NCBI GenBank assembly: GCA_002336035.1
Contig: DDED01000073.1
Location: 7,277 to 71,276 of the forward strand
Source of the DNA: Cellvibrionales bacterium UBA1963
GTDB lineage: Bacteria; Pseudomonadota; Gammaproteobacteria; Pseudomonadales; UBA7434
Length of the DNA stretch: 64,000 bases
Direction of reading: 5' to 3'
Position 1 is the first letter of the stretch, and every line of letters begins with the position of its first letter. This document shows, in pieces, positions 47,849 to 56,992 of this stretch. The notes under the pieces are model-generated. The model had not been told where the DNA came from. It saw only the letters and a program-made list of their open reading frames with translations, and did no database searches. A program made the translations under genes and the position numbers.

Positions 47849-48022
47849 TTACCCTCTTAAAGCCATTATTTCTCTTTTCATCCCCTCAATTAATTCTTGA
47901 GTAGTTATATCTACAGCTATTAGGGACTCATAGCCATTTTTTGTACTCCCCCATAACTGATGTGCATAAACAGGATCAGTGCCTGAGTAATATTCACCGG
48001 TATGATGTATCGGCAAAAAAAA
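47849..48022 (-). pseudogene. Out-of-frame C-terminal tail of the GT32 gene
   Basis: Adding one T to the minus-strand T8 run restores LPIHHTGEYYSGTDPVYAHQ, then LWGSTKNGYESLIAVD and a helical end to a TAA at 47849. The His-His and YAHQLWGS segments are the ordinary C-terminal part of GT32 enzymes, which is strong evidence that this stretch belongs to the gene at 47920-48570. The restored protein would have about 240 residues. Confidence 0.75.
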
Positions 48023-48570
48023 TGGCTTGGTAAGATCGTGGCTGTCTCGGAAAAGGAAATCAATTTTGTCAGCAATTTAGGACCAGTAACCTCCCAAGCC
48101 TTATTTTTTTTGTATTTCCAGTGCATAAAATTATATTTATAAGCAATGTGTTTTTTACTTAATAAAAAATTCATTATTCTTTTGGCATCTTTTGAACCGA
48201 TCTCACAACCCACTATACCATTGCTGATTAAGCCCTTCCTAACCGTTTCGTTTTCATAGCTTGCAAAAAAACTACAATCACTGAGCCAATCTGGAAGTGT
48301 AGCTAAAGAAATTAAATCTGCATCTACCGTGTAACCGCCATATTTAGCTAAAATTTCCCAACGCATAAGATCAGCAACCCCACATAACTGATCTGAATCC
48401 CACATCTCCTTCATTAAATCCTTCAATTTCCAGTCATGAAAATGAAACTCATTATTCCTCCATATTATAATTTCCCAGCCAGGATGATTGACTTTCCATG
48501 TGTCGATTACTATATCCGGGCAATTACTCTCATCGCCTACCCAAACAAAATTTAGTTTCTTAGGTATCAT
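47920..48570 (-). CDS. GT32-family glycosyltransferase, C terminus frameshifted
   Basis: From ATG 48570 (MIPKKLNFVWVGDESNCPD, the usual GT32 opening; a GTG four codons earlier is possible) the frame gives IIIWRNNEFHF, VADLMRWEILAKYGGYTVDA and the DxD donor site DADLISLA. It then reads to AWEVTGPKLLTKLI. After LPSHFF it enters CRYIIPVNITQALI, which is not GT32-like, and stops at 47920. The true tail lies in the next frame (47849-48022): one missing base in the eight-A run at 48015-48022 explains the switch. Either the run was misread, the gene is inactivated, or the tract slips in vivo. The catalytic domain itself is intact. Confidence 0.8.
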   Translation of the reverse strand: MIPKKLNFVWVGDESNCPDIVIDTWKVNHPGWEIIIWRNNEFHFHDWKLKDLMKEMWDSDQLCGVADLMRWEILAKYGGYTVDADLISLATLPDWLSDCSFFASYENETVRKGLISNGIVGCEIGSKDAKRIMNFLLSKKHIAYKYNFMHWKYKKNKAWEVTGPKLLTKLISFSETATILPSHFFCRYIIPVNITQALILFMHISYGGVQKMAMSP

Positions 48571-48850
48571 TACTTTACCCACTGATTGCTTTAATCTGTA
48601 ATGTTATAATATTGTTATATACGGCCATGGTAATTTAATAATTTCATAGCCTTACAAATTTTTAGTAAATTTATGTAAAATAAATATCAGTTACCTCAAC
48701 CAAAACACATGCGTTTGCTATTCTTATGTAGAATTTTTTTTTTGAAATTATGGTTGCTTTTTGATGTTGCAGTTCACTAGGTTTTTATATACAAAACACC
48801 CTGCCAACAATTTACCATCGTTAGATTTGTTCGCCGGTTTATATAAATTA

Positions 48851-49255
48851 ATGATTAAAACATCTTGTGAGTGTCAGAATATAAAAGTTGAATGCGATTC
48901 TAAATTGCTATCTCGCATTGCAAGACAGTGTAATTGTAATTATTGTAAAGCGAGCCAAGCTGAATATCTAAGTGATTCAGATTCAAATGTGACATTTGAA
49001 ATTACAGATTTCGAAAGCTATCGGCTTTCACAGAATGGGTATCCAATCGCAAAGCTTCATGAGTGTAATAATTATGGTGTAATATTGGTAACATTTAAAG
49101 TTGAAGGGCAGCTGTACTGTGTTATTAATGCTAAAGCTTTGCGAGTCAACGGTTACACGCTAGATGGTACATTAAAGGATTACAGTAATGAATCAAATGA
49201 ACAAAGGCTATCTCGGCGTAAAAACAATTGGTTTAAAGCCGTTCAAGTCACATAA
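48851..49255 (+). CDS. GFA/CENP-V-family zinc-binding protein
   Basis: From ATG 48851 the protein has 134 residues. MIKTSCECQNIKVECDSKL and ARQCNCNYCKA place cysteines as in the CxC and CxCxxC zinc sites of the glutathione-dependent-formaldehyde-activating (GFA) fold. The later conserved GFA cysteine is not obvious; the C-terminal half (PIAKLHECNNYGVILVTFKV) is diverged. The frame is open upstream to 48761. Function is unknown, and the family contains few characterised enzymes. It is a misfit among glycosyltransferases. AT-rich. Confidence 0.55.
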   Translation: MIKTSCECQNIKVECDSKLLSRIARQCNCNYCKASQAEYLSDSDSNVTFEITDFESYRLSQNGYPIAKLHECNNYGVILVTFKVEGQLYCVINAKALRVNGYTLDGTLKDYSNESNEQRLSRRKNNWFKAVQVT

Positions 49256-49419
49256 AGGTCTAAGACTGCCGGACACTGCATACTTTTTTGACACCACATA
49301 TTGAGCAAAGGAATGTTTACTTAGATAAATACGTCGCTTTAATCGCGTTCTGATACCAAAAAAAATCAGCTACCCGCGGAATTTACATTTCATAACAACC
49401 AACTTCTTTAGGAGTTATT

Positions 49420-50673
49420 TTGGTACGAGCGCCCTACTTTCATTCCAATGTAAATTATTCTAAGGCAGGATATTTTTTTCTTCTGATTTTTTCTTTTTTA
49501 GCCTTTTCAGGTATTAGTCCTGCACTAGAAAGAATTTCATTTTTTATTTTGTTGTGCATTACATTAGCCAACTTCAATCGTTTTAGCTTTAAAAAGATTA
49601 ATCCGATTCTTTTATTAAGCTTCACTTGGTTTATATACATATGGCTTAATACTTTTTTTCATCTTGCTGTAAACGATTTTTTAGTATTTTCTGATAGAGC
49701 AACTCTCTTGAATCGAGGGAAAGATTGGTCATTGATCGCCTTTTTCCCAATTGTGTCGCTGTTTCTGAATAGCGATCAACGCAGAAGTACTTTTATTTTA
49801 TTTGCCGGAATTGGATTGCTCGCTTCAATCATATTATCATTCAAAAATTTAAATATTGTTGATTTTTTTCATATCCAAGCGCGCTATGGATCCACGCACT
49901 CCATTAATCACTTTGCCTTATTTATCGGAACCGCATTAATTGGCGCTGTTGTATTTGGCTCTCAACTTCTTGAAAAAAATAAGTATGGATTTTTTTTATC
50001 CATATTAGTCGCTTCTTTTTCTACTTTTCTTTTAGTTAAAACCCAATCAAGAATGTCATGGTTGGCAATTTCATTCGTCATGATTTTCATTTTTCTTATG
50101 TTTTATTTTTTTAAAAAAAAGGGCTCAAAAAAACCATCAATTATCAATTTTGCTTTTATTCTGCTACCCTGTTTTTTTGTGATTTTGTTTTCACAATCTA
50201 TTTTAGAGTATCGGCTTAGCGCCAAAGAGCCAGTCATTCGACATGGCATTGTCTCGGCAGATCATTCTATCAATGGCCGTGTTGAATTATTCAAATTTGG
50301 TTATGAAAAATGGCTTGAAAAGCCATTTTTTGGACATGGGCCCATAGATTCTAAAATCTTAATCTCCCAATCAGGTAGCAATTATATAAGTGAGCTATGG
50401 CACTTACATAATACTTATCTTGAAGTCATAGTTTGCTGGGGCATTGTTGGGCTTGTTTTATGTGCAATCACAATATTTTTACTCCTGAAATCTGTTTTTT
50501 TAAGCTTGCTCAGAAATGAGGCCTCACCGATACACTGCTTATTCTTTTTATCATCGATATTATATTGGTTACTCTGGCTAGTAGCAGAGTTTAATATTTA
50601 TCGGGATACTGGACAATATTATTGGCTAATGTTAGCCGGATTAGGCTATAGTATTTATCAAAAAAATAATTGA
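49420..50673 (+). CDS. O-antigen ligase/polymerase family membrane protein
   Basis: The 417-residue protein has ten or more hydrophobic segments and a Wzy_C-type periplasmic loop with NGRVELFKFGYEKWLEKPFF, GHGPIDSKI and LWHLHNTYLEVIVCWGIVGL. The last holds the His of WaaL-like ligases. It either joins O-antigen to core or polymerises repeats; sequence alone does not decide. Start TTG 49420 has AGGAG 5 bases upstream. The very phenylalanine-rich, AT-rich coding contrasts with the next genes. Confidence 0.85.
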   Translation: MVRAPYFHSNVNYSKAGYFFLLIFSFLAFSGISPALERISFFILLCITLANFNRFSFKKINPILLLSFTWFIYIWLNTFFHLAVNDFLVFSDRATLLNRGKDWSLIAFFPIVSLFLNSDQRRSTFILFAGIGLLASIILSFKNLNIVDFFHIQARYGSTHSINHFALFIGTALIGAVVFGSQLLEKNKYGFFLSILVASFSTFLLVKTQSRMSWLAISFVMIFIFLMFYFFKKKGSKKPSIINFAFILLPCFFVILFSQSILEYRLSAKEPVIRHGIVSADHSINGRVELFKFGYEKWLEKPFFGHGPIDSKILISQSGSNYISELWHLHNTYLEVIVCWGIVGLVLCAITIFLLLKSVFLSLLRNEASPIHCLFFLSSILYWLLWLVAEFNIYRDTGQYYWLMLAGLGYSIYQKNN

Positions 50674-50809
50674 TGCCCGTTTTTCTCTGCTCATTACTTT
50701 CTTATAAATTGATAAAACTTCTTCCCCAAAAATGCGATAATCCAGAAGAATGTAATTATTTTTTATTTATTTTTCAGGATCATTACTTATTCCACTGTAA
50801 CATTGATTT

Positions 50810-51868
50810 ATGAATAATGAGCCCTCTAACCATATCAAGCTTATTCTTGGCAACGCCAACAAACGCTTTTCTGGCGTTACCTCGACCATGCTGCAAGTAT
50901 TAAGCCGTCAAGAAAAACTCACTCAAGTGACTGTACTGGGTAAACATTTTTTACCCGAGCACATCCAAGCAATGAACTTTTTTGCTTTAGCGAGGCTTTG
51001 CTATAAGCCCTTGCCGAACGGCCAATGGCGTGTTTTTCATGCGCGCCGCAACGATGAGATGATCCAGGCACTGCTGTTAAAGTGGGTGTTTCGCGCGAAA
51101 TTAAAAATTGCTTTTACTTCTACCGCTCAACGGCATCATAGCCGGTTGACGAAATTTTTAATGCGACAGATGGATTCGATTATATCGACCTGCTCGGCTG
51201 CGGCCAGCTATCTCGATGCACCGCCGGATATTATCATCCCCCACGGTATCGATACTCACACTTTTTTTCCCGCTGAGAATAGAGAAGACTGCTGGAGGGA
51301 ACTGGGCTTACCAGGTAGGTACGGCATCGGTATTTTTGGTCGTATTCGCCCACAAAAGGGCTTAGACCGTTTAATTGACGCCGTCATACCGCTACTTCCC
51401 AACCAGCCTGATTTTACCGTTGTGATTACCGGCCAAATTCAACGCCAAGACCAAGCTTATTTCGACCAGCAAATGCAAAAAATCAAACAAGCGGGGCTTG
51501 AAAAGCAGGTTCACTATTTAGGCGAACTGCCTTTTTCTGACATGCCGAAGGTGATACGTTCTATGACTTTAGTCGCCGCATTAAGTCGAAATGAAGGTTT
51601 CGGACTCACTGTCATCGAAGCCATGGCCAGTGGCGCTGCCGTCATCGCCAGTGATGCCGGTGCCTGGCCCGATATTATTCGCCAAGGCGTCGATGGCTAC
51701 TCTGTAAGCGGCAACCAACAAGCCATCAATAGCACATTAAAAAGTCTGTTAGATTCACCACAATTATTGCTTGAAATGGGCGCAGAAGCACGTCAACATG
51801 CCGAGCAACATTACAGCATCGATCGAGAAGCGCAGCAGTTAACTGATCATTTATTGTCTCTACAGTGA
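50810..51868 (+). CDS. GT4-family LPS core glycosyltransferase
   Basis: The 352-residue GT-B protein resembles alphaproteobacterial LpcC-like mannosyltransferases. It has NKRFSGVTSTMLQVLSRQEK, VFHARRNDEMIQALLLKWVF, IIPHGIDTHTFFP, GRIRPQKGLDRLIDAVIPL and SRNEGFGLTVIEAMASGAAV with the donor-site Glu. GC content rises again at this gene, marking the right edge of the AT-rich insert. It leads into the LpxL-like gene. Confidence 0.85.
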   Translation: MNNEPSNHIKLILGNANKRFSGVTSTMLQVLSRQEKLTQVTVLGKHFLPEHIQAMNFFALARLCYKPLPNGQWRVFHARRNDEMIQALLLKWVFRAKLKIAFTSTAQRHHSRLTKFLMRQMDSIISTCSAAASYLDAPPDIIIPHGIDTHTFFPAENREDCWRELGLPGRYGIGIFGRIRPQKGLDRLIDAVIPLLPNQPDFTVVITGQIQRQDQAYFDQQMQKIKQAGLEKQVHYLGELPFSDMPKVIRSMTLVAALSRNEGFGLTVIEAMASGAAVIASDAGAWPDIIRQGVDGYSVSGNQQAINSTLKSLLDSPQLLLEMGAEARQHAEQHYSIDREAQQLTDHLLSLQ

Positions 51869-51930
51869 TTTGCATCGGTCATTAACCTACAGTTTCTTGG
51901 CATTCATTCAGCGTGTTTCGATTACATTAA

Positions 51931-52860
51931 TTGAGGTCAGATAAGATTTCACCTACGCCAACACATTCTTCCCTATACCATCCGCGGCATTGGTTTAGCT
52001 GGTTGGCTATTTTTATGGTGCGGCTAATCACTTGCTTACCGTTTGGCGTTCAAAAAAAAATCGGTACCGCTTTAGCTTATACCGTATTATTTGTTAGCGC
52101 CAAGCGTCGGCATATTGTTCAAACGAATGTTCGTCTTTGCTTTCCAGAACTGAGCGATTCAGAGCAGCGAGCGTTCGTGCGTGATATTTTTATCGCCAAC
52201 AGCATTGGCTTTTTCGAAATCGCCTCTGCTTGGTGGGCCAACCCAAACTCCTTAGCCGATCGCTTTACTGTTGAGGGCCTCGAACATATTGAAGCCGCTA
52301 AAAAAGACGGGCATGGGGTATTACTAATCAGTGGTCATTTTGTTCACCTAGACCTCTGTGGCATCTTTATCAACCATGTTACGCCGATTGATGTGGTCTA
52401 TCGACCTAATAACAACCCCGTAATGGAACAGGTGATTACCCAAGGCCGGCAACGTTTTTTTGATGCTGTGCTTGACCGATCGAATGTGCGCACCATAGTT
52501 AAACGCTTACGGGCAGGAAAAACCGTGTGGTATTCGCCCGATCAAGACTTTGGTCGAAAACATGTTGTGTTTGCGCCGTTCTTTGGCGTCAATGCAGCCA
52601 CCATTACGGCGCCTGCGCGCCTGCTCGCTATGGGTAACGCGAAAGCGGTGGGAGCAAGCTTTTATCGGGATAATGTCAGCAACCAATACCGGCTGACTTT
52701 TCACCCCATTGACCCCAGCTTTCCAAGCGGCGATGACTTCCAAGATTCCTTGCTAATTAATCGCTTACTTGAAGATTGGATCCGCCAACAGCCGGACCAG
52801 TATATGTGGGTTCATCGCCGTTTCAAAACCCGACCAGAAGGCGAAAGTTCACTGTATTAA
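51931..52860 (+). CDS. Lipid A acyltransferase, LpxL/HtrB family
   Basis: The 309-residue protein has an N-terminal membrane anchor (WFSWLAIFMVRLITCLPF) and the HX4D catalytic motif in LLISGHFVHLDLCG. VVYRPNNNPVMEQVI, a YSPDQDFGRKHVVFAPFFG motif and QYMWVHRRFKTRP at the C terminus follow, all LpxL/LpxM hallmarks. It adds a secondary acyl chain to lipid A. The start codon is TTG at 51931 with no clear ribosome site, but the conserved YHPRHW segment requires it. Confidence 0.9.
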   Translation: MRSDKISPTPTHSSLYHPRHWFSWLAIFMVRLITCLPFGVQKKIGTALAYTVLFVSAKRRHIVQTNVRLCFPELSDSEQRAFVRDIFIANSIGFFEIASAWWANPNSLADRFTVEGLEHIEAAKKDGHGVLLISGHFVHLDLCGIFINHVTPIDVVYRPNNNPVMEQVITQGRQRFFDAVLDRSNVRTIVKRLRAGKTVWYSPDQDFGRKHVVFAPFFGVNAATITAPARLLAMGNAKAVGASFYRDNVSNQYRLTFHPIDPSFPSGDDFQDSLLINRLLEDWIRQQPDQYMWVHRRFKTRPEGESSLY

Positions 52861-52962
52861 CCTTTTTTGGGCCTATCTTTGTTGGGCTAGGGATGGGCAA
52901 GACAGCGTTTCTTTCATATAATAAATGATTGCTTCAGCATAGATTTTTCTAGGATCAAAACC

Positions 52963-54042
52963 ATGAGTCATTACCGTATCAGCCCAGATGTTATGCCTAC
53001 TTTGGCGGGCTTCTCTCTACCTGAAGAGCTTGGCTTCGGAGAGGTCAAGGTTCCCATCATGTACCGAGCCGATTACGCTAACGGCGAGTGGCAACCCGCT
53101 CAACTCACACCCTATGGCAATATTGAAATAGACCCAGCCGCCAAAGTATTGCACTACGCCCAAGAAGTTTTTGAAGGTTTGAAGGCTTACCGCGTGGGCA
53201 GTCAACGCGCCAATTTTTTTCGTCCGCTAGAAAACCTCAAGCGCATTAATCGCTCTGCAGAGCGAATGTGTATGATCGATATTCCAGAATCTATCTGGAT
53301 GGACGGCATTAGCTTAATGACGGCTTACAGTGAACCGTTTATTCCTAACGGATCGGGAAAGTCGCTTTACTTACGGCCGTTCTTAATCGGTACTAAATCC
53401 AATCTAGGCATGGGAATATCAGACAGTTTCACCTTTATGGTCATTGCTAGCCCGTCAACGATTTACCATGCCGGCCATATGAAGATTCAAATTGAACGCG
53501 AGGCCTGCCGTGCTGCTCGCGGCGGCACAGGCGCCGCTAAAACGGGTGGTAACTATGCCGCAGCGCTACAATCGGCACAACAGGTTCAGCGTCGCGGCTA
53601 TGACCAGTCACTCTGGTTAGACCCTGTAGAAATGAAATACATTGAAGAGCTATCTGGGATGAATTTCTTTATTCTGCAAAACGGTGAATTGCATACCCCT
53701 ATACTCAACGGCTCATTCTTAGCGGGTATTACGCGCGACTCGTTAATCACTTTAGCCAACCACAAAGGCATTACCGTCATCGAACGCGATATTGCTATTC
53801 AAGAAGTCCTAAACGGTATTGAAACCGGCGCAGTGAGTGAAATCTTTGCCTGTGGAACCGCAGCGATAGTCAGTCCCGTCAGCGTAATCGCTGATGCCGA
53901 TGGCAGCACTTATAATGTTGCCAATGTTGATCAATTAGCCGCTGACTTACGCCAATCACTGCTGGCCATTCAGGAAGGCCGTGAAGCTGACCCCTTTTCA
54001 TGGACATCCACAGTTAAAGAAGCCTACTATCCAAACGTTTAA
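52963..54042 (+). CDS. ilvE: Branched-chain amino acid aminotransferase
   Basis: The 359-residue fold-type IV PLP enzyme has VLHYAQEVFEGLKAYR, the Schiff-base Lys193 in AAKTGGNYAAALQSAQ, IEELSGMNFFIL and EIFACGTAAIVSPV. Length and motifs match the type II (eukaryote-like) bacterial BCAT. It transaminates Leu, Ile and Val. ilvE beside LPS core genes is also the Pseudomonas order. Confidence 0.94.
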   Translation: MSHYRISPDVMPTLAGFSLPEELGFGEVKVPIMYRADYANGEWQPAQLTPYGNIEIDPAAKVLHYAQEVFEGLKAYRVGSQRANFFRPLENLKRINRSAERMCMIDIPESIWMDGISLMTAYSEPFIPNGSGKSLYLRPFLIGTKSNLGMGISDSFTFMVIASPSTIYHAGHMKIQIEREACRAARGGTGAAKTGGNYAAALQSAQQVQRRGYDQSLWLDPVEMKYIEELSGMNFFILQNGELHTPILNGSFLAGITRDSLITLANHKGITVIERDIAIQEVLNGIETGAVSEIFACGTAAIVSPVSVIADADGSTYNVANVDQLAADLRQSLLAIQEGREADPFSWTSTVKEAYYPNV

Positions 54043-54091
54043 CTCACTCGGCTATTGCTCACCGTTAAGCTTGATTAAATGAGGTTAGAGA

Positions 54092-54595
54092 ATGACTGTT
54101 AAAACCGACATCACTGACTCGCTACTATCCATCCATCAACGCTTAACGCAGTTAGAAGCCGTTAATGCGATTAAAACCTTAAAAGCCACTTATCTGATGG
54201 CCTGCGACACCAAAGATCCGACACTGATGCGCGACTGCTTTGTTAACGATAAACTAGTGATAGATTACGGGCCCGTCGGTCAATTCAATCATCGCGAACA
54301 ATTGGTTGAAATTTTCACTGAAATCGGTTGCCACTCTCACATGCTGGAAAGCCACCATGGCCACAATCCCATCATTGAACTCATTGATGATCATTACGCC
54401 AAAGGGAGTTGGGAACTGGCCTACCAAGTGCTGAATAGCCGTGAAAAAACACTCACACAAATCGCCATGATTTACCGTGACGAATACCGCTGCGTCAACG
54501 GCGAATGGAAGATAAGTATGACGGTCACACAGACACTCTCAACCTTAGTGTACGACATTAGCAGTGAACAGCCTGTGCTGGTGCATGCAGCCTAG
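54092..54595 (+). CDS. SnoaL-like (NTF2-fold) protein
   Basis: The 167-residue protein has a cone-shaped NTF2-fold pattern: ALKATYLMACDTKDPTLMRD without a standard motif, LVIDYGPVGQFNHREQLVEI, HSHMLESHHGHNPIIELIDD, GSWELAYQV and a C-terminal WKISMTVTQTLSTLVYD. This matches SnoaL_4-like ketosteroid-isomerase relatives. No substrate can be assigned. It lies 49 bases after ilvE with GAGG before ATG, possibly in the same transcript. Confidence 0.65.
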   Translation: MTVKTDITDSLLSIHQRLTQLEAVNAIKTLKATYLMACDTKDPTLMRDCFVNDKLVIDYGPVGQFNHREQLVEIFTEIGCHSHMLESHHGHNPIIELIDDHYAKGSWELAYQVLNSREKTLTQIAMIYRDEYRCVNGEWKISMTVTQTLSTLVYDISSEQPVLVHAA

Positions 54596-54604
54596 CGTAT
54601 TAAG

Positions 54605-56992
54605 TTATTGGGTTGCTGTTCTGTGACGATAAGCGCCTAAAGCCAATAATGGCATCAGTAACCAAAAGAGGCCCCCTGCAGCCATGGCGGGTACGCGTCG
54701 GGCAAGGGGTTCATCCGAAAGGCTGAAGGCCTCAATAGAAGCCATCACTTTATCTCTATCGCTAGCATCTTGATAATCACCACCAAAGGCTTGCTCTACC
54801 GCATTGGTAAAACCGTCGCCGTCAATATCGCTATCGCACGCATCACCCAAACTATCGGCATCAAGATTGGCTTGGTCAGCATTAGCCATATCAACACAAT
54901 TATCTAAACTATTAAGTACCGTATCACCATCATTGTCTTGATCGATAGTAATCGTGATCGTTTGTTCTGTAGTGCCGCCCTTATCATCTGTCACCAAAAC
55001 AATAAAAGTATCAACACCTAAATAACGCTCATTGGCTCGATAAAACCAAGTGCCACTGAACAAATTAATGGTCGCTGTACCATAAGTCGGCTTTTCTGAT
55101 ATTGTAAAATAGCTACCATCCGTTAGGCCATTGACATCGGTAGCCAGCAAAGTTCCTCCTGCGGACGAGCCAAGCGCAATTGTATCGGAGACTGCCCCTG
55201 TAATAATAGACGGTGACTGGTGACTTTTTAACTTGAATTCTTTTTGGGTGAAGACATATACCGCGCCTTTTTCTCTGTCATCCAATTTAGCGCCAATTAA
55301 CAATGTGTCCTGGCTAATCGCAACAGCTGAAACAAAAAAATATTTTTTATTCACCGTTAATTTTTGAGATTCCTGCCATTGACCTGCTTTATCTTTAGTA
55401 AAAATATAGGCACTATCAGCCGACGCTATCAAGGCTTTATCTCCATAAAGATCAATTGATTTTCCAAAATCAGAAGCTGTTCTGTGTTGGATGGATTGAA
55501 CCTCTCGCCATTGCCCATTGTGGCCCTTATGGAAAATATAAACTATGGGTCCTATAAAAAGTTTATGTGCTGTTATAAAAACAGTATCGCCTTCAATCGC
55601 AACCGAATAACCAAAATCATTGGTGTTACTGGGCGAGTCAATGGTCTGCTCTATAAGCCACTGGCCACTCAGACCCTTATGAAAGACATAGACTACGCCG
55701 CTATTCGTTGGGCCGCTTGCGCTGACAATCAATGTATCACCATCTGCCGCAATAGCACGACTAAAATTATCACCTACCAAACCGGTGATCGAACTGATCT
55801 TCTGCGTCTCGTTCCATTGCTGATCACCGTCTTGATTAAAAACAGACACCGCGCCAGAATAACCAGCACTGAAGATAAAAGGCTCTTTAACCGCGCCAAC
55901 GAACGCAATGTTTTCAGCAAGTGACACCGAGCGACCAAAACCCTTCATCTCAAGATCAATACTTAGAGGGCGCAATTGACCGTTTTCTTTCCACCGACCC
56001 TGAACGTCTTTACTAAACAAATACACCGAACCAGAATCATCAATCCTCGAACTATTTACGGCACCAATTAAAACGCGATCATTCTCAATCGCTACTGAGG
56101 CTCCAAATTGGTCATAGGACACGCCATCATTGGCAGTTATGATGTGATCCTGGCTATGATATACATTAAGAATACTCGTATGGGTTTGTCCGTGACTGTT
56201 ACTGCCCCAACACACGACACCGGTTTCGTCGATAGCGCAAGTATGATTGTGACCGGCAGAAATTTCATCAGGTTTCGATAATTCAGGGACACTGCTTTGA
56301 CCGTTAACATTATTTCCCCAACAGACGACACCACTGTCATCTAATGCGCAAGTATGAAAGCCACCGGCAGAAACGCTGCGGGGATTAGATAACGTGGGCG
56401 GTGTCGCTTGGCCTCTATCATTGCCGCCCCAACACACCACACCGGTATCGTCCAATGCACAACTATGATAAAAACCGGCGGTTAACTTAATAGGGTTTGA
56501 GAGCAAAGGCGCGTTTGTTTGGCCGTCGTGGTTATAGCCCCAGCATTGCACTTGTCCCTCATCAATCGCACAACTATGATAATAACCCACACTGACCTGG
56601 CTCGGGCTGACCAAATCGGGCGGGTTGGCTTGACCGCTATAATTAGATCCCCAGCAATGCACACCAACCGTATCGATCGCACAACTATGGTATTGACCAG
56701 CAGCAACTTGAGTGGGGTTTAATAACGAAGGCGACGATGTCTGACCATCATTATTAGTCCCCCAACAAACCACACCGGTGTCATCTAATGCACAACTATG
56801 GTAACCACCGGTTGATAGTAGACGAGGGGTTTGTAAATGAGGAGCTTCATTAAGGCCATCGCGAGTCTCGCCCCAGCACAACGAACGTAATTCACCCATC
56901 GCACAACTACTGTTATAACCGGCACTTAAAAAGGGTTCGGCAAAAACAGCGCTTGCCATGCAGCCTATAACGATAACAATGAATAACCTCAT
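54605..56992 (-). CDS. Secreted RCC1-like / FG-GAP beta-propeller protein with C-terminal sorting-like tail
   Basis: The 795-residue protein has a signal peptide (IVIGCMASAVFA). Seven RCC1-like 37-residue repeats follow (about residues 21-270), each with HSCALDDTGVVCWGxN and a GQ..P end. Next is an integrin-like FG-GAP propeller (about 290-600; FGASVAIENDRVLIGA units) and a cadherin/VCBS-like domain (about 600-690). A thrombospondin type 3 calcium segment comes next (DNDGDTVLNSLDNC, DIDGDGFTNAVE). The tail is VPAMAAGGLFWLLMPLLALG plus basic residues, as in protein-sorting tags. It is extracytoplasmic; a binding or adhesion role is inferred. The start overlaps the metalloprotease stop by four bases. 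Confidence 0.8.
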   Translation of the reverse strand: MRLFIVIVIGCMASAVFAEPFLSAGYNSSCAMGELRSLCWGETRDGLNEAPHLQTPRLLSTGGYHSCALDDTGVVCWGTNNDGQTSSPSLLNPTQVAAGQYHSCAIDTVGVHCWGSNYSGQANPPDLVSPSQVSVGYYHSCAIDEGQVQCWGYNHDGQTNAPLLSNPIKLTAGFYHSCALDDTGVVCWGGNDRGQATPPTLSNPRSVSAGGFHTCALDDSGVVCWGNNVNGQSSVPELSKPDEISAGHNHTCAIDETGVVCWGSNSHGQTHTSILNVYHSQDHIITANDGVSYDQFGASVAIENDRVLIGAVNSSRIDDSGSVYLFSKDVQGRWKENGQLRPLSIDLEMKGFGRSVSLAENIAFVGAVKEPFIFSAGYSGAVSVFNQDGDQQWNETQKISSITGLVGDNFSRAIAADGDTLIVSASGPTNSGVVYVFHKGLSGQWLIEQTIDSPSNTNDFGYSVAIEGDTVFITAHKLFIGPIVYIFHKGHNGQWREVQSIQHRTASDFGKSIDLYGDKALIASADSAYIFTKDKAGQWQESQKLTVNKKYFFVSAVAISQDTLLIGAKLDDREKGAVYVFTQKEFKLKSHQSPSIITGAVSDTIALGSSAGGTLLATDVNGLTDGSYFTISEKPTYGTATINLFSGTWFYRANERYLGVDTFIVLVTDDKGGTTEQTITITIDQDNDGDTVLNSLDNCVDMANADQANLDADSLGDACDSDIDGDGFTNAVEQAFGGDYQDASDRDKVMASIEAFSLSDEPLARRVPAMAAGGLFWLLMPLLALGAYRHRTATQ
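56170..56945 (-). repeat. Seven tandem 111-bp coding repeats
   Basis: The plus-strand word CACAACTATG or a close variant begins at 56236, 56347, 56458, 56569, 56680, 56791 and 56902, exactly 111 bases apart each time. Each copy encodes one 37-residue RCC1-like blade with two cysteines. Bases diverge between copies while the period is kept exactly, so the array is old and constrained rather than freshly duplicated. Confidence 0.9.

Noticed and set aside
56170..56945. CRISPR-like array, because of the regular 111-base spacing
   Set aside because: The repeats lie wholly in frame inside a coding region and encode a regular protein repeat; units differ in sequence and there are no spacers.
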